DNA from: Calliopum simillimum
Taxonomy: Eukaryota; Arthropoda; Insecta; Diptera; Lauxaniidae
Assembly (NCBI GenBank): GCA_951812925.1
Contig: OX638370.1
Coordinates: 41,171,948-41,235,947 of the forward strand
DNA: 64,000 bases
Direction of reading: 5' to 3'
Shown: in pieces, positions 55,485-64,000 of the stretch
How the letters are laid out: the number at the start of each line of letters is the position of its first letter
Numbering within the stretch: the first letter of the stretch is position 1
Position numbers and translations under genes: made by a program
Notes under the pieces: generated by a model
The model's database searches: none
Told to the model about the DNA's origin: nothing
What the model saw: only the letters and a program-made list of their open reading frames with translations

Positions 55485-56962
55485 TTCATATTTCAATATT
55501 GAGCATAAATTTATTTTATAGTTACAATATTAATTCATTAGCTCAAATTTAAGTTCATACCCCTGTGCTCCCAGTCTGGCTAAGCATATATTTCCTGGTG
55601 AAGATGCAGGCCATTCTTCAAGACAGTGCCCCATCTCACAAGGCTCAAAGTACTCAATAAAGTGTGTCTCATGGGACATGAAACGGAACGCTCTTTTTCA
55701 TTCATTAACTTAGGGGAGAATTTAAGCCAAACTAATACTATTGTAAGCAACTCGGGTTCGAAATAACAGTCCTTTTGTTAAATGAAGTTTAGGAAAGTTT
55801 TATTCTAGATTAATAAAAGTAAATTCAAGTAAATTCAGTTTACAAAATAATAAAAAAATCAAGTACATACCGTAGTTTACACCCGCTCTTTCAAAGCTTA
55901 CAATTGCAAGTGACGAATTCGCAAACGTCACTTGAAATTGAAGCATGAGAACCAGGGCCGCACAACGTTAGGTTTACAAAGTTAAGTTAAGTTTAAAGTT
56001 TTTCAATGTTACACTATGAGTCGATCTGACTTAGGCGAGTTCACAACAACTATTTTATTAATTTTTTTTTTTATGTTGCAATTTAAGAAATATGTGACTA
56101 GAAATTAAGACTTTAAAATAAAAGCCAGCTATTTTGATGAAGAAAATATAACATTTTGAATTTGTGATTTGATGGGACATTCTGCATTGACTTGCGGCAC
56201 TAGAATGAAATCAGTGAAATTTTTTGTAGTGTATAATCGAGTTTTTGATGTTTTAGTGATGTCTATTGTAATAAGCATTTACTGCTTAAAACGATCTTTG
56301 GTCACAAATCAAAGCCGCATAAGCCATGTGGTCGTAAATCAAATTTGGACCAATTTGCTTTTTGATCAAAAAACGGCCCAAGCTGCTACTCCTTAGTGTC
56401 ACAGGCAATAAGAGAGGATATCGTTATGATACATTTTGAAGTAAAAAACCATGTGTCAAAAGAAATAAAAATTTTATGGTTGATTATAACATATAAACTG
56501 AGTCGAATCGATATAAATATGCTAGAAAAAATACTCTTTTATTATATTTTGAAACTTCTTTTAAAGATAAGTAAGCAATGAACATTTTACATTATGATAT
56601 TGCTTAAATGGAGGTAATTGAATTAATATAATTTTTTTTTTCTAATGGAATGACCCATACATAAAAACAAAATTGAAGCGCTTATTTTTAATTAAAAAAA
56701 GGTGGGAAAAAAAACAATGCACGAGAAGGTGGTAAGAAACTAACGCGGGATCCCAGGATATATAATTTACAAATATTGGACATTCGACAACTAGGCTATT
56801 GACCTATATGATGTAGAGTATTCTGTGTTCTTTCTCTTCCGTTATTTTCATAAAAAATATAACTCAAATTTGGAATCAAATACGTTTCTTCAGACAGAGT
56901 TTGAAAAGTTTACAAAAAATTAAACTAAAAAGATCAAAAACCAAAAATAAAAAAAAAAAAAA
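55485..56962. other. AT-rich intergenic stretch between two family B copies
   Basis: No gene supported. 55560-55700 is of mixed composition (CCTGTGCTCCCAGTCTGGCT) and may be old transposon or exon sequence, but I cannot place it. Confidence 0.4.
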
Positions 56963-57914
56963 ACTAGTATGGGTGTAAAATTTGGCCTGGCCAAACATTA
57001 AATACCCTACACTGCATTTTTTTTTAAATTTTGCTCATATGGGAGGTGCTACGCTCTCTTGTCCGAGTTCACCCAGTTTTTGTCCAGAGTTTGAATTTAT
57101 AGTTATTAGTGTCTGAGTGAAAAACGTTTTCAGTATAGCGTTTTGAAGCTTTTGCTTATATAGGAGGTGCCACGCCCTCTTGTCCGAGTTCGTCTAGTTT
57201 TAGCTTAAAGCGTGCATTTATAGTCTTTAGTATTTGAGTGAAGTTTGGTTGGATTATCTCAAAAAACTCTTTCAGTATAGCATTTTGGAACATTTGCTTA
57301 TATGGGAGGTGCCACGCCCCCTTGTCAGATTTCACCCAATTTTTGTTGAGAGCTTTCATTTATGATTTTTAGTGTCTGAGTCGAATTTGGTTTGAATATC
57401 TCAAAAAATGCTCTCAGTATAGCGTTTTGAAGCTTTTGCTTATATGGGAGGTACCACGCCCTCCTGTTCGAATTCGTTCATTTTTTTTTTAGAGCTTTCG
57501 CTTACAATTTATAGTATTTATGCGTATTTTGGTTGCATTGTCGTGAAAAATACTCCTAAAATTGCATTTTGAATATATTTTTTGTATGGGCGGTAGGCGT
57601 GTCCGTTGACCGATTTCGCTCATTTTCAATCCCCCAAGTTATCTTTGATGACGGAGGCAGCGTACAAAATTTAATAGAATTATCTTGCTCAGTTTTCCCA
57701 AAATGTGTATTTCAACACACAGCCAGCCACCCAGCCAGCCAGCCAGCCACCCAGCCAGCAAGCCAACCAGCCAGACAGACGGACATGGCTATATCGACTC
57801 AAGAGGAGATGCTGATCAAGAATATGTAAACTTTTCTATATCTGCCACGCCTCCTTCTCTGCGTTACAAACGGAAGGACAAAGTGAATATACCCTGGGTG
57901 TAGGGTATAAAAAA
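56963..57914 (+). repeat. Family B, copy 6 (full length, about 952 bp)
   Basis: Same organisation as copy 5: ACTAGTATGGGTGTAAAATT at the start, TGGCCTGGCCAAACATTAAA TACCCTACACTGCA, four blocks with the GCCACGCCC core or variants, a CCAG array mixed with CCACC, and the common 3' module ending CCCTGGGTGTAGGGTATAAA. Same strand as copy 5 and about 2.4 kb downstream of it. Confidence 0.85.
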
Positions 57915-57945
57915 AGGGAAGAGTAAATGTTTTTATATCATTAAT

Positions 57946-58108
57946 TAAAGCAAATCCGTTTTGAATTCGTATTTGCAGTTTTTTACGGGTTCGAAATGGG
58001 TCCGTCACCGCGAATTTATTCGGGTTCGAATCCTACCACAGGTGGATGTTTATTTTATTTTTTATTTTTTTAAATTGCTAGTAAGCGCTTTAGAACATTC
58101 CTTTTTTT
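57946..58108 (+). repeat. tRNA-like dispersed repeat S, copy 1
   Basis: AAAGCAAATCCGTTTTGAAT TCGTATTT, CGGGTTCGAAATGGGTCCGT, then ATTCGGGTTCGAATCCTACC ACAGGTGG, whose GGTTCGAATCC is a perfect B-box/T-arm sequence. It ends AAATTGCTAGTAAGCGCTTT AGAACAT. A matching A box is not evident. It may be a SINE or part of one. Confidence 0.5.
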
Positions 58109-58112
58109 ATAT

Positions 58113-59290
58113 CCGGCACTCGAAGTGTAACCAATTAAAACGGCCATAAATGCCTTGACTATAGCCTAGAAACGCTCCAAAAACGAATCACAAACTGCTC
58201 GAATGTGATTTTCCGGTATTTTGGCCCGCTTGCGGACAATATCTGCCTTCAGCGCCTCAAGACTGGTATATCTTTTAGTTCAGACCTTGCTCTCCAAAAT
58301 GGCCCATAGAGAATAATCTATTGGAATCGCGTCTGGAGCCATTGTGTGGTCGTAATGAAGTTCGGAACGTTGTTTTTCAGCCATTTTTGGTTTACTCAAG
58401 CTTTGTGAGACGGTGCCAATTAAAACCTCCATGGTCTGCCACCGAAATATTTGCCTGCCTACGGCTTCAAAGCAGCCTCCAGAATACTTTCCTGATAATA
58501 TTTAGCATTTACCTGGACGCCAGGCTAGATGAAAACGATTGGAGAGCGCCCGTCTGCAGTTACAGCGGCCCAAACCATTACCTGCGGCGGGTGCTACCTC
58601 CTGGTGGCCAATCGATGACTCAAATTCTTGTATGAACGGTTGGTCAAGTAAACCCTGTCGTTTTGAGAGCTTAAAATTGCTCAATTGGAAAAATTTTCTC
58701 GTCAGTAAACACAATGTTCGGAAATTGACCGCTTTTGGACAAGCGAAGCAACTCCTTTGCTCTCTGAAGTCTAACTTGTTGCTGCTTGGGTGTGAGATCA
58801 TGCGCCTTTTGGATCTTGTAAGGCCTGACCTTGAGCTCATTTTTCGGTATGCGTCGGATGCTACGGTAGGATATTTTCAGTTCTTTTGCCATCTGATTGG
58901 CACTTCCTCGGGGATTTCGCTAAAGTCACTTTTTCACCTTTTGAACCATCTCACGTGATGTTGCAGTCTTTTGAAGACCACCTCCATGACGTTTTGCGAT
59001 GCTAGCAGTAATATTGTAACGAGTGCGATAAATAAAAACTTTATTCACATAAAGGTGTTTCAGCTCACGAACAATCACTGGTTGTGATTTTTAAGCTCAA
59101 TATAAAGCAATCACACTATTACATTTGAAATCCATCCTCCCCGATCACTTTTTTGCGTTCACTTTTGGCAAAATGCTTTTGTTCGCTTGTAAACAATACT
59201 CCGAACTATCGTTTAGAAAATTTTTAGACAGCTTATGCCAGTGCATCAGATGCTCGAACGGTCTGAAGTTGGTTACACTTCGAGTGCCGG
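58113..59290 (-). mobile_element. DD37D-type mariner (maT-like) between S repeats
   Basis: Ends CCGGCACTCGAAGTGTAACC AA are present at both sides in inverted orientation (58113 and 59290). About 1178 bp, near the expected length. The transposase on the minus strand is degraded. It is flanked on both sides by S repeats. Confidence 0.8.
58140..58960 (-). pseudogene. DD37D-type mariner transposase, degraded
   Basis: Minus-strand pieces in order: TSREMVQKVKK, MAKELKISYRSIRRIPKNEL (helix-turn-helix), KVRPYKIQKAHDLTPKQQQV, NIVFTDEKIFPIEQF (first D), stop, then fragments in changing frames matching a WAAVTADGRSPIVF-like stretch, WRPGKC, LAPSHKA-like remains without the usual QQD, and IPIDYSLWAILESKV (third D), RYTSLEALKADIV. 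Relatives of this protein have 37 residues between the second and third D (maT class, from memory); the second D region is lost here. Several frameshifts and stops. Confidence 0.8.
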
Positions 59291-59300
59291 CATTAACATT

Positions 59301-59450
59301 ATTAAAAGCGAATCCGTTTTGAATTCGTATTTTAAGTACGTTTCGGGTTCGAAACGGGTCCGCCACCGCGGATTTACTCTGGTTCAAATCCTACCATAGG
59401 TAGATGGTTATATTATTACTTTTTTTTAATCGCTAATAAGCGCTTCAATA
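59301..59450 (+). repeat. tRNA-like dispersed repeat S, copy 2
   Basis: AAAAGCGAATCCGTTTTGAA TTCG, CGGGTTCGAAACGGGTCCGC, CTCTGGTTCAAATCCTACCA TAGG and AATCGCTAATAAGCGCTTCA align along the whole length of copy 1 at 57946. Directly follows the mariner. Confidence 0.55.
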
Positions 59451-59508
59451 TGTTTTTTTTTTTTGTTTTTTTTTTTTTAAACACAGAATCAAAATTACTA
59501 AAAGCAAA

Positions 59509-59570
59509 TCCGTTTTGAATTCATTTTTGATGTACGTTACGGGTTCGAAATGGGTCCGTCACTGCATATT
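59509..59570 (+). repeat. tRNA-like dispersed repeat S, copy 3 (split by a MITE)
   Basis: AAAGCAAATCCGTTTTGAAT TCAT then CGGGTTCGAAATGGGTCCGT CACTGCATATT, interrupted at 59571 by the hairpin MITE. After the MITE, CGTAATGGGTTCGAAATGGA TCCGCATCCG (to about 59780) is related sequence. Confidence 0.45.
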
Positions 59571-59713
59571 CCCAGTGTGCCAGACGGTTCATATCTTCGC
59601 TTCCCAAAAAAAAAAGCGAATCGTTTTTTTTTTTAGAATTTCTCCCGCAAACGGATCAGTAACGGATCCGTAACGGATAAAAAGCAGAAATTTGAACCGT
59701 CTGGCACACTGGG
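59571..59713. mobile_element. Hairpin MITE, copy 2 (143 bp)
   Basis: CCCAGTGTGCCAGACGGTTC ATATCTTCGCTT mirrors the right half, reverse complement CCCAGTGTGCCAGACGGTTC AAATTTCTGCTTTTTATCCG. The loop is longer than in the 34496 copy because of poly-A/T tracts. Inserted in S copy 3. Confidence 0.8.
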
Positions 59714-59789
59714 TTACGTTTTTTATATTTTAACGAACTCGTAATGGGTTCGAAATGGATCCGCATCCGTTTTTGTGCACATTGCGTAA

Positions 59790-61234
59790 GTATAAATAAT
59801 GCATTTGATTCAATGGGAGTCAACCAAGATATATTCGCCTGTAATGATGCAGATTTGATCGTCATTTGTCGTTGAATGGTGCAATCAAAGTTTTACATTC
59901 GAGAGCATCGGTAGAAACCTTTAAAACTGAATACGCGGCAAATCGAATAAGGGCCTCATGAAAGAAATTAATAATAACAATACAACCAGAGTAAAAATTA
60001 AATTTTGCGAACATCTCACTTCCTGAATATTTGGATAACCGACGAACTTAATCCTGGTTGAAAGGAAAAAGTGTACGCGGTCAAGCGATGATTTTTGCTA
60101 TGTGGCTATACTATTTCATGGTGCAATCTAAAGGCGGACAGTCCTGCAGCAACATTCACAACACTCACACACACACACGACAACAAATTAAATAATAAAA
60201 CTCTATTTCACAGGCAGTAAAAAGTATTCCAAAGTGATAACCTGATCTTTTATGTTGTGCATGTTGTGCTTGTTGTGCTTTTTCTTTTGTTTTTCTGTTT
60301 CCTGTTTGCATTGCATGCACCAGAGCAAAACAGAGAACCGGGGAGAGAGAGAACGATATATTGTTTTAGTGCATGTCACATATGCTTGGTATCAAAGTGT
60401 GTGGCCATTGTTCATTTGTAGTTGTTTTTATGTTTTTTATTATTGTTGCCGTAGGTAGGTATTTGCATTATGTTATTGTTGTTGGTGGCTATTATTGTAG
60501 TAGTAGTGAGAAATGTCCTCACACGTTGACTTTTCGGGGAAAACTTTACTTGTTTTCATGTTATGCTTTTGAGTAAGTAAGCACTTCGTTGCCAACTGTG
60601 CCTAACCCATTGTTTTACTACGCGCAGCAATTTCAGAAAATAATTCGATTTGAATTTTCCAGTTTTCATTGGGACCCAAAAACAGACAATACCTTATACC
60701 AACAAAATTTCAGCATGAATGTCACTGATGTGTATAATTGATAGCGTATGAAACTAATATGATCTTCTAAGCAGATTTTCCTTACTGCCTACAGCACTAT
60801 CGCACAATTTCTACGATAATCTTTTGCTTCCAGCAACACCTCGAAAAATGGGTTAAGGCTCATTGCATTTTTCTGTATTTCATTTCCGTGAAAGAAACAC
60901 GTTGAATTGCCGCAGCAAAAACTGAAATGTCATAAAAAATTTTTCTTACTTAAAAAATCGTAAACAAGACGAGGACAACGTATTTCGATGTTTTTGGTGT
61001 TTTTTCGGCTTCCTTTTTATTTTCATTTATTTATGATGGTGCATTTACGACGAGTTGGTTTATCATGTTATCATGTTTATTGAAATGGACCATTTACCGT
61101 GATGTTGTCATGGTGTATTTATTTTACTCCCTCTATGGTTGGAGGGTATGCCGAAAACATACTTACAAAATGCCTACTTATAAGCCGTAAGGTCCTGTTA
61201 AAATCATAACTACAAACTTTTTCCAAACTTCATT
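59790..61234. other. Apparently single-copy intergenic stretch
   Basis: No gene supported. 60165-60180 CACACACACA; 60250-60500 T/G-rich with TTGTTGTGC and ATTGTTG runs; short frames there are Cys/Phe/Val-rich noise. Confidence 0.5.
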
Positions 61235-61445
61235 TTAAAGGTTAATTCACAACTTGCATTTCTTGAGAGAAATTCTAGTGAATTTTCAGATCAAAACATT
61301 GTAAAAGCTCTTTACGTTAGTATGGTGAGATCCCTTCTCGAACACACAGCAATTATTTGTGAACCTTTTTATAAAATTCATGCAAATTACATTAAAGATA
61401 TCCAAAAAAGATTTACATATTTCGCCCTTAGGAAGATATTCTTCT
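61235..61445 (+). pseudogene. Jockey/CR1-type non-LTR reverse transcriptase fragment
   Basis: The plus frame reads DQNIVKALYVSMVRSLLEHT, AIICEPFYKIHANYIKDIQK, RFTYFALRKIFF. This is the thumb region found after the RT catalytic core of jockey-like elements (pattern KALYxSLVRSxLEY...WxPYYxxHxxxIExIQxRFxxFAL). About 58 codons, no stop. It abuts the 3' end of the RTE copy on the opposite strand. Confidence 0.75.
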
Positions 61446-63200
61446 ATCAAAACTGGCCATGTTACATTGTATGTATTCTCCTTTAACTCCTAGGAGTAGC
61501 ATAGGGCTAATATGAAACGTTTCCATTTGTTGCGATCCCTTGCGATGACTTTGATCTCTTGCCACGACTTTCTCGACTCTTGTATTTCCTTTTCCAGCAA
61601 CCTTTTTCAGTTGGTTTTTGGGTCTACCAGGTCCTCTACTGCCTTGTGTATTCCACTCAAGAGCCTGGCGACAAACTTCGCTGTGTGATTTCCGGAGAAT
61701 ATGACCAATCCATCTCCATTTGCGTAGCTTGACCTCGTTTGCTATAGCCCTCTGATTCCATTTTTGATGTAGCTCGGTATTTGATATAGTGCGAAACCAC
61801 CAAACCTTAAGTAAACGCCTTAAGCATTTGTTGATGAATTCTTGCAGCTTGTTCGTAAGTTCTTTAGTAACAAGCCATGTTTCGCACCTATATAACAAAA
61901 CCGATTTCACATTCGAATCAAAAATGCTCACTCTCGTTTTGGTGGAAATAACGGATGAAGACCATATTTTGTTCAGTTGAGCAAACGCGCCTTTTGCTTT
62001 TGCTATTCTTGAGTTGATATCCTCTTTTGCTCCACCATCTATGGAGATAATGCTACCTAAATACGTGAAGCTATCGACGTTTTCGATGTCATCACTGCCA
62101 GCTTTAAACGTGATGTCATTCTTGTTTGCGTTTAGCTTCATGCTTTTAGTCTTGGATACGTTGATTTTTAGGTCGGCCTTTTGTGATTCCAAGACAAGGT
62201 CTTCAATTTTGCTTTGCATATCTGAGTGTTTGGACGATAAGAGGCAAATGTCGTCAGCGTAGTCGAGATCTTCTAGATATTCGGTAAAGTTTCATTGGAT
62301 ACCCCTTTTGGCCTTATTAAGAGCTTTATCTAGGATATCGTCAAGAACGATAAGGAAGGAGATGGTGATAGTAAACACCCCAGTCGTGTGCCTGAATTAG
62401 TGGTGAATCTCGGTGACAACAACCCGTTGTGTAACACACTGCATTTAGAGCCTTCATATTGTGCACGGCAATACCTCTTTGCAGCAGTAAAAACTAAATG
62501 TTTTCTCGGGAGACACTGTCGAAGGCAGTGCTGTAGTCAAGTTGAAGCGCAGTACGCGACTCACATGATTCTTCGACATTTATTCTAAGGGTGTTGATTT
62601 CATCCACGCATGATCGTTTTCGCCGGAATCCTGCTTGTTGCCTTCGGATGGCCGAATCAAGTTTTCGCGTACCCTGTTTAGAAGCACTTTTGTCAGTACT
62701 TTTGATGTTACTGAGAGCAAAGTTATTCCTCTATAATTTCGGCACTCGCTTTGGTCACCTTTTTTCGGCAATTTGACTAAAATGTCATGTAGCCAATCTG
62801 CTGGCAAACGCTCTTCACTCCAAATTCTGGAAATCAGAGGATGAAGAATCTTAGCTGATGTAATAGGGCATGTTTTTAGCAGTTCAGCTGTTATTTGGTC
62901 TGTACCGGCGGCCTTGTTGTTTTTTCATGCTTTGGATAGCTTTCACTATTTCATTGATTGTAGGCGGTTGTGTGTGTATTCGACTACTACTGCGAGTCAC
63001 TGCGGCAGTTGTAGTTGGTGATTCTGGTTGCGGGAATGTGGTAGATGTGGGATTCAGTATGCCACAAAAATACTCTTTCCATCTCCTTAGTTGGTCGTGC
63101 GGGGATTTAAAGAGATTTCCGTTTTTGTGTTTGATAGGACGATTTTGTTGGTGTTTTCTGCCAGATAGTCTGCGAGTGATATGTATAAAGCTGTCATGTT
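61446..63200 (-). pseudogene. RTE-like non-LTR retrotransposon, longest copy (RT domain present)
   Basis: Reading from the 5' side on the minus strand: ITRRLSGRKHQQNRPIKHKN, QLRRWKEYFCGILNPTSTTF, PPTINEIVKAIQSM, then MPADWLHDILVKLPKKGDQS, ECRNYRGITLLSVTSKVLTK, RTALQLDYSTAFDSVSRENI (RT motif A region), LEDLDYADDICLLSSKHSDM (intact YADD), then the long tail SKTKSMKLNA, TYLGSIISIDGGAKEDINSR, SVLLYRCETWLVTKELTNKL and WRWIGHILRKSHSEVCRQAL, to a degraded end. Frameshifts and a TGG-to-TGA stop (GIQ*NFT) break it. The endonuclease is absent through 5' truncation. Confidence 0.9.
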
Positions 63201-63278
63201 ACATTGATGGATGCTAACTGTTTGGGATGGATACCTTAGCAAAAAGAAGAAAAGTAAATTGCATACTTAGGTTGTGCA

Positions 63279-63467
63279 ACGAGCTGAACTAGTTCGATCA
63301 AACTCAAAACTCAAGAGCTTTTCACACAATTTCAGTACCGAACCAAGTTCGTTTAGCTTAGCTCAACTCAACGCAAATCAGTTCGTTAGTTCGATCAGAC
63401 CTCGAGTTATGAGCCGATCGTTTGATCGATCATCATCCGTAAGCTGATCTTTTGTTTGTTCAGCTCA
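63279..63467. repeat. Candidate small inverted-repeat element rich in TTCGATC
   Basis: GAGCTGAACTAGTTCGATCA at the left and GTTCAGCTC at the right are inverted. Between them AGTTCGATCAGAC, GATCGTTTGATCGATCATC and AAGTTCGTTTAGC recur. No coding content. Boundaries uncertain. Confidence 0.35.
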
Positions 63468-64000
63468 GAAACACTTAGATAAACTCTTTTAAATTTATAT
63501 AAAAACTTTCAGGGCTACCAACTGGTTATTTTTGTAAATTTTACTTAAGACATATAAATATTACAAAAAAAAAAGTTTAAAACACTTAGATTAACTATTT
63601 AAAAATACGACATATATTTTAAGCGTTGCCAAATTTTGTTAAAATCATCAGGAACGCTCAGATAAACTTTTTAAAATTGTAAAAAAAATTCAGGGTTGCC
63701 ACTTGTTTTTTTTTTTCGTAAGTTTAGCTTAAACCATGTCTCAAAAAAATTGGCGTAAAATTAAGATAGAGTACAATTTTAATAAAATTTCAGATTATTA
63801 TCAGGTGGTAGCCCTAAAAATGTATGTTGGATTTTAAAAAAGTTAATCTTAGTGTTCTAAGGCTAAAATTTAATTTTTTAAGCAATTAAGCAAAATTTAC
63901 AAAAAAAAGGCGGCAGCCCTGAAAGTTTTTGTACAATTTTTAAAAAGTTTATTTGAGCGTTCCTTAACCCATGTTCTGCCGCAGCAAATAAAAGTTTGAA
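63465..64000. repeat. Foldback-type repeat at the window's right edge
   Basis: A block with AACACTTAGATAAACT, AAAACTTTCAGGGCTACCA (63470-63520) recurs directly at 63648-63705 (AACGCTCAGATAAACTTTTT, TTCAGGGTTGCCA). It recurs inverted at 63800-63860 (GGTGGTAGCCCTAAAAAT) and 63905-63970 (GGCGGCAGCCCTGAAAGTTT, AAAGTTTATTTGAGCGTTCC). Two direct and two inverted copies suggest a palindromic element that may continue past the window. Confidence 0.5.

Noticed and set aside
57946..58108. Functional tRNA gene
   Set aside because: Only the T-arm/B-box half fits. There is no acceptor stem, A box or anticodon arm.
58321..58958. Plus-strand frames of 104 and 139 codons
   Set aside because: Antisense shadows of the degraded DD37D mariner transposase.

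Overview
The window reads as heterochromatin-like or intergenic DNA of a higher (schizophoran) fly. It is very AT-rich, full of short A/T runs, and packed with repeat types common in fly genomes: rosa-type (DD41D) and other mariner transposases, Helitron termini, RTE-like and other non-LTR retrotransposons, and many small inverted-repeat elements. I could not place the species. I found no convincing host gene: no supported exon set, no rRNA and no intact tRNA. Almost every protein match is to a broken transposase or reverse transcriptase.

Layout. 1-300: a mariner relic. 1878-3361: two dispersed tandem-unit families, called here A (about 129-bp units) and B (about 950 bp, carrying a CCAG microsatellite). 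6447-7364: one MITE inside another, with a tRNA-like module. 7640-9879: repeat family K running into a tandemly duplicated RTE 3' fragment. 11150-11640: a possible pogo-type fragment and a MITE. 13368-20321: two Helitron-like elements in opposite orientation flank a block holding a mariner gene split by younger insertions, its far end lying just outside at 20650-21160. 22923-23762: a deleted mariner with intact ends, followed by an unidentified open frame. 24400-28113: family A, family C and a TTAA-flanked MITE. 29070-31200: nested elements X in Y, then one arm of palindromic family D. 31513-32817: a full-length DD41D mariner with one frameshift. 33284-37960: family A, hairpin MITEs and a poorly known DNA transposon marked by repeated GTACGGGAC. 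39581-42380: three elements nested like dolls (D, E, F). 44775-48880: a Tc1-like gene split by a large foldback element and an RTE copy. 51886-52446: a heptamer array abutting a perfect 45-copy hexamer array. 54534-59713: two full-length family B copies, a DD37D mariner and tRNA-like repeats. 61235-63200: two non-LTR fragments facing each other. 63465 to the end: another foldback structure.

The pieces do not form a pathway. They record successive insertions whose nesting gives relative ages. The more unusual observations are: a GC-rich core (GCCACGCCC) shared by several otherwise unrelated repeat families; a perfect 77-bp palindrome at 46153-46325; the triple nest at 39581-42380; tRNA-like modules carried inside MITEs; and a mariner gene spread over 4.4 kb by three later insertions. 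Family letters (A-H, K, S, X, Y) are my own labels.
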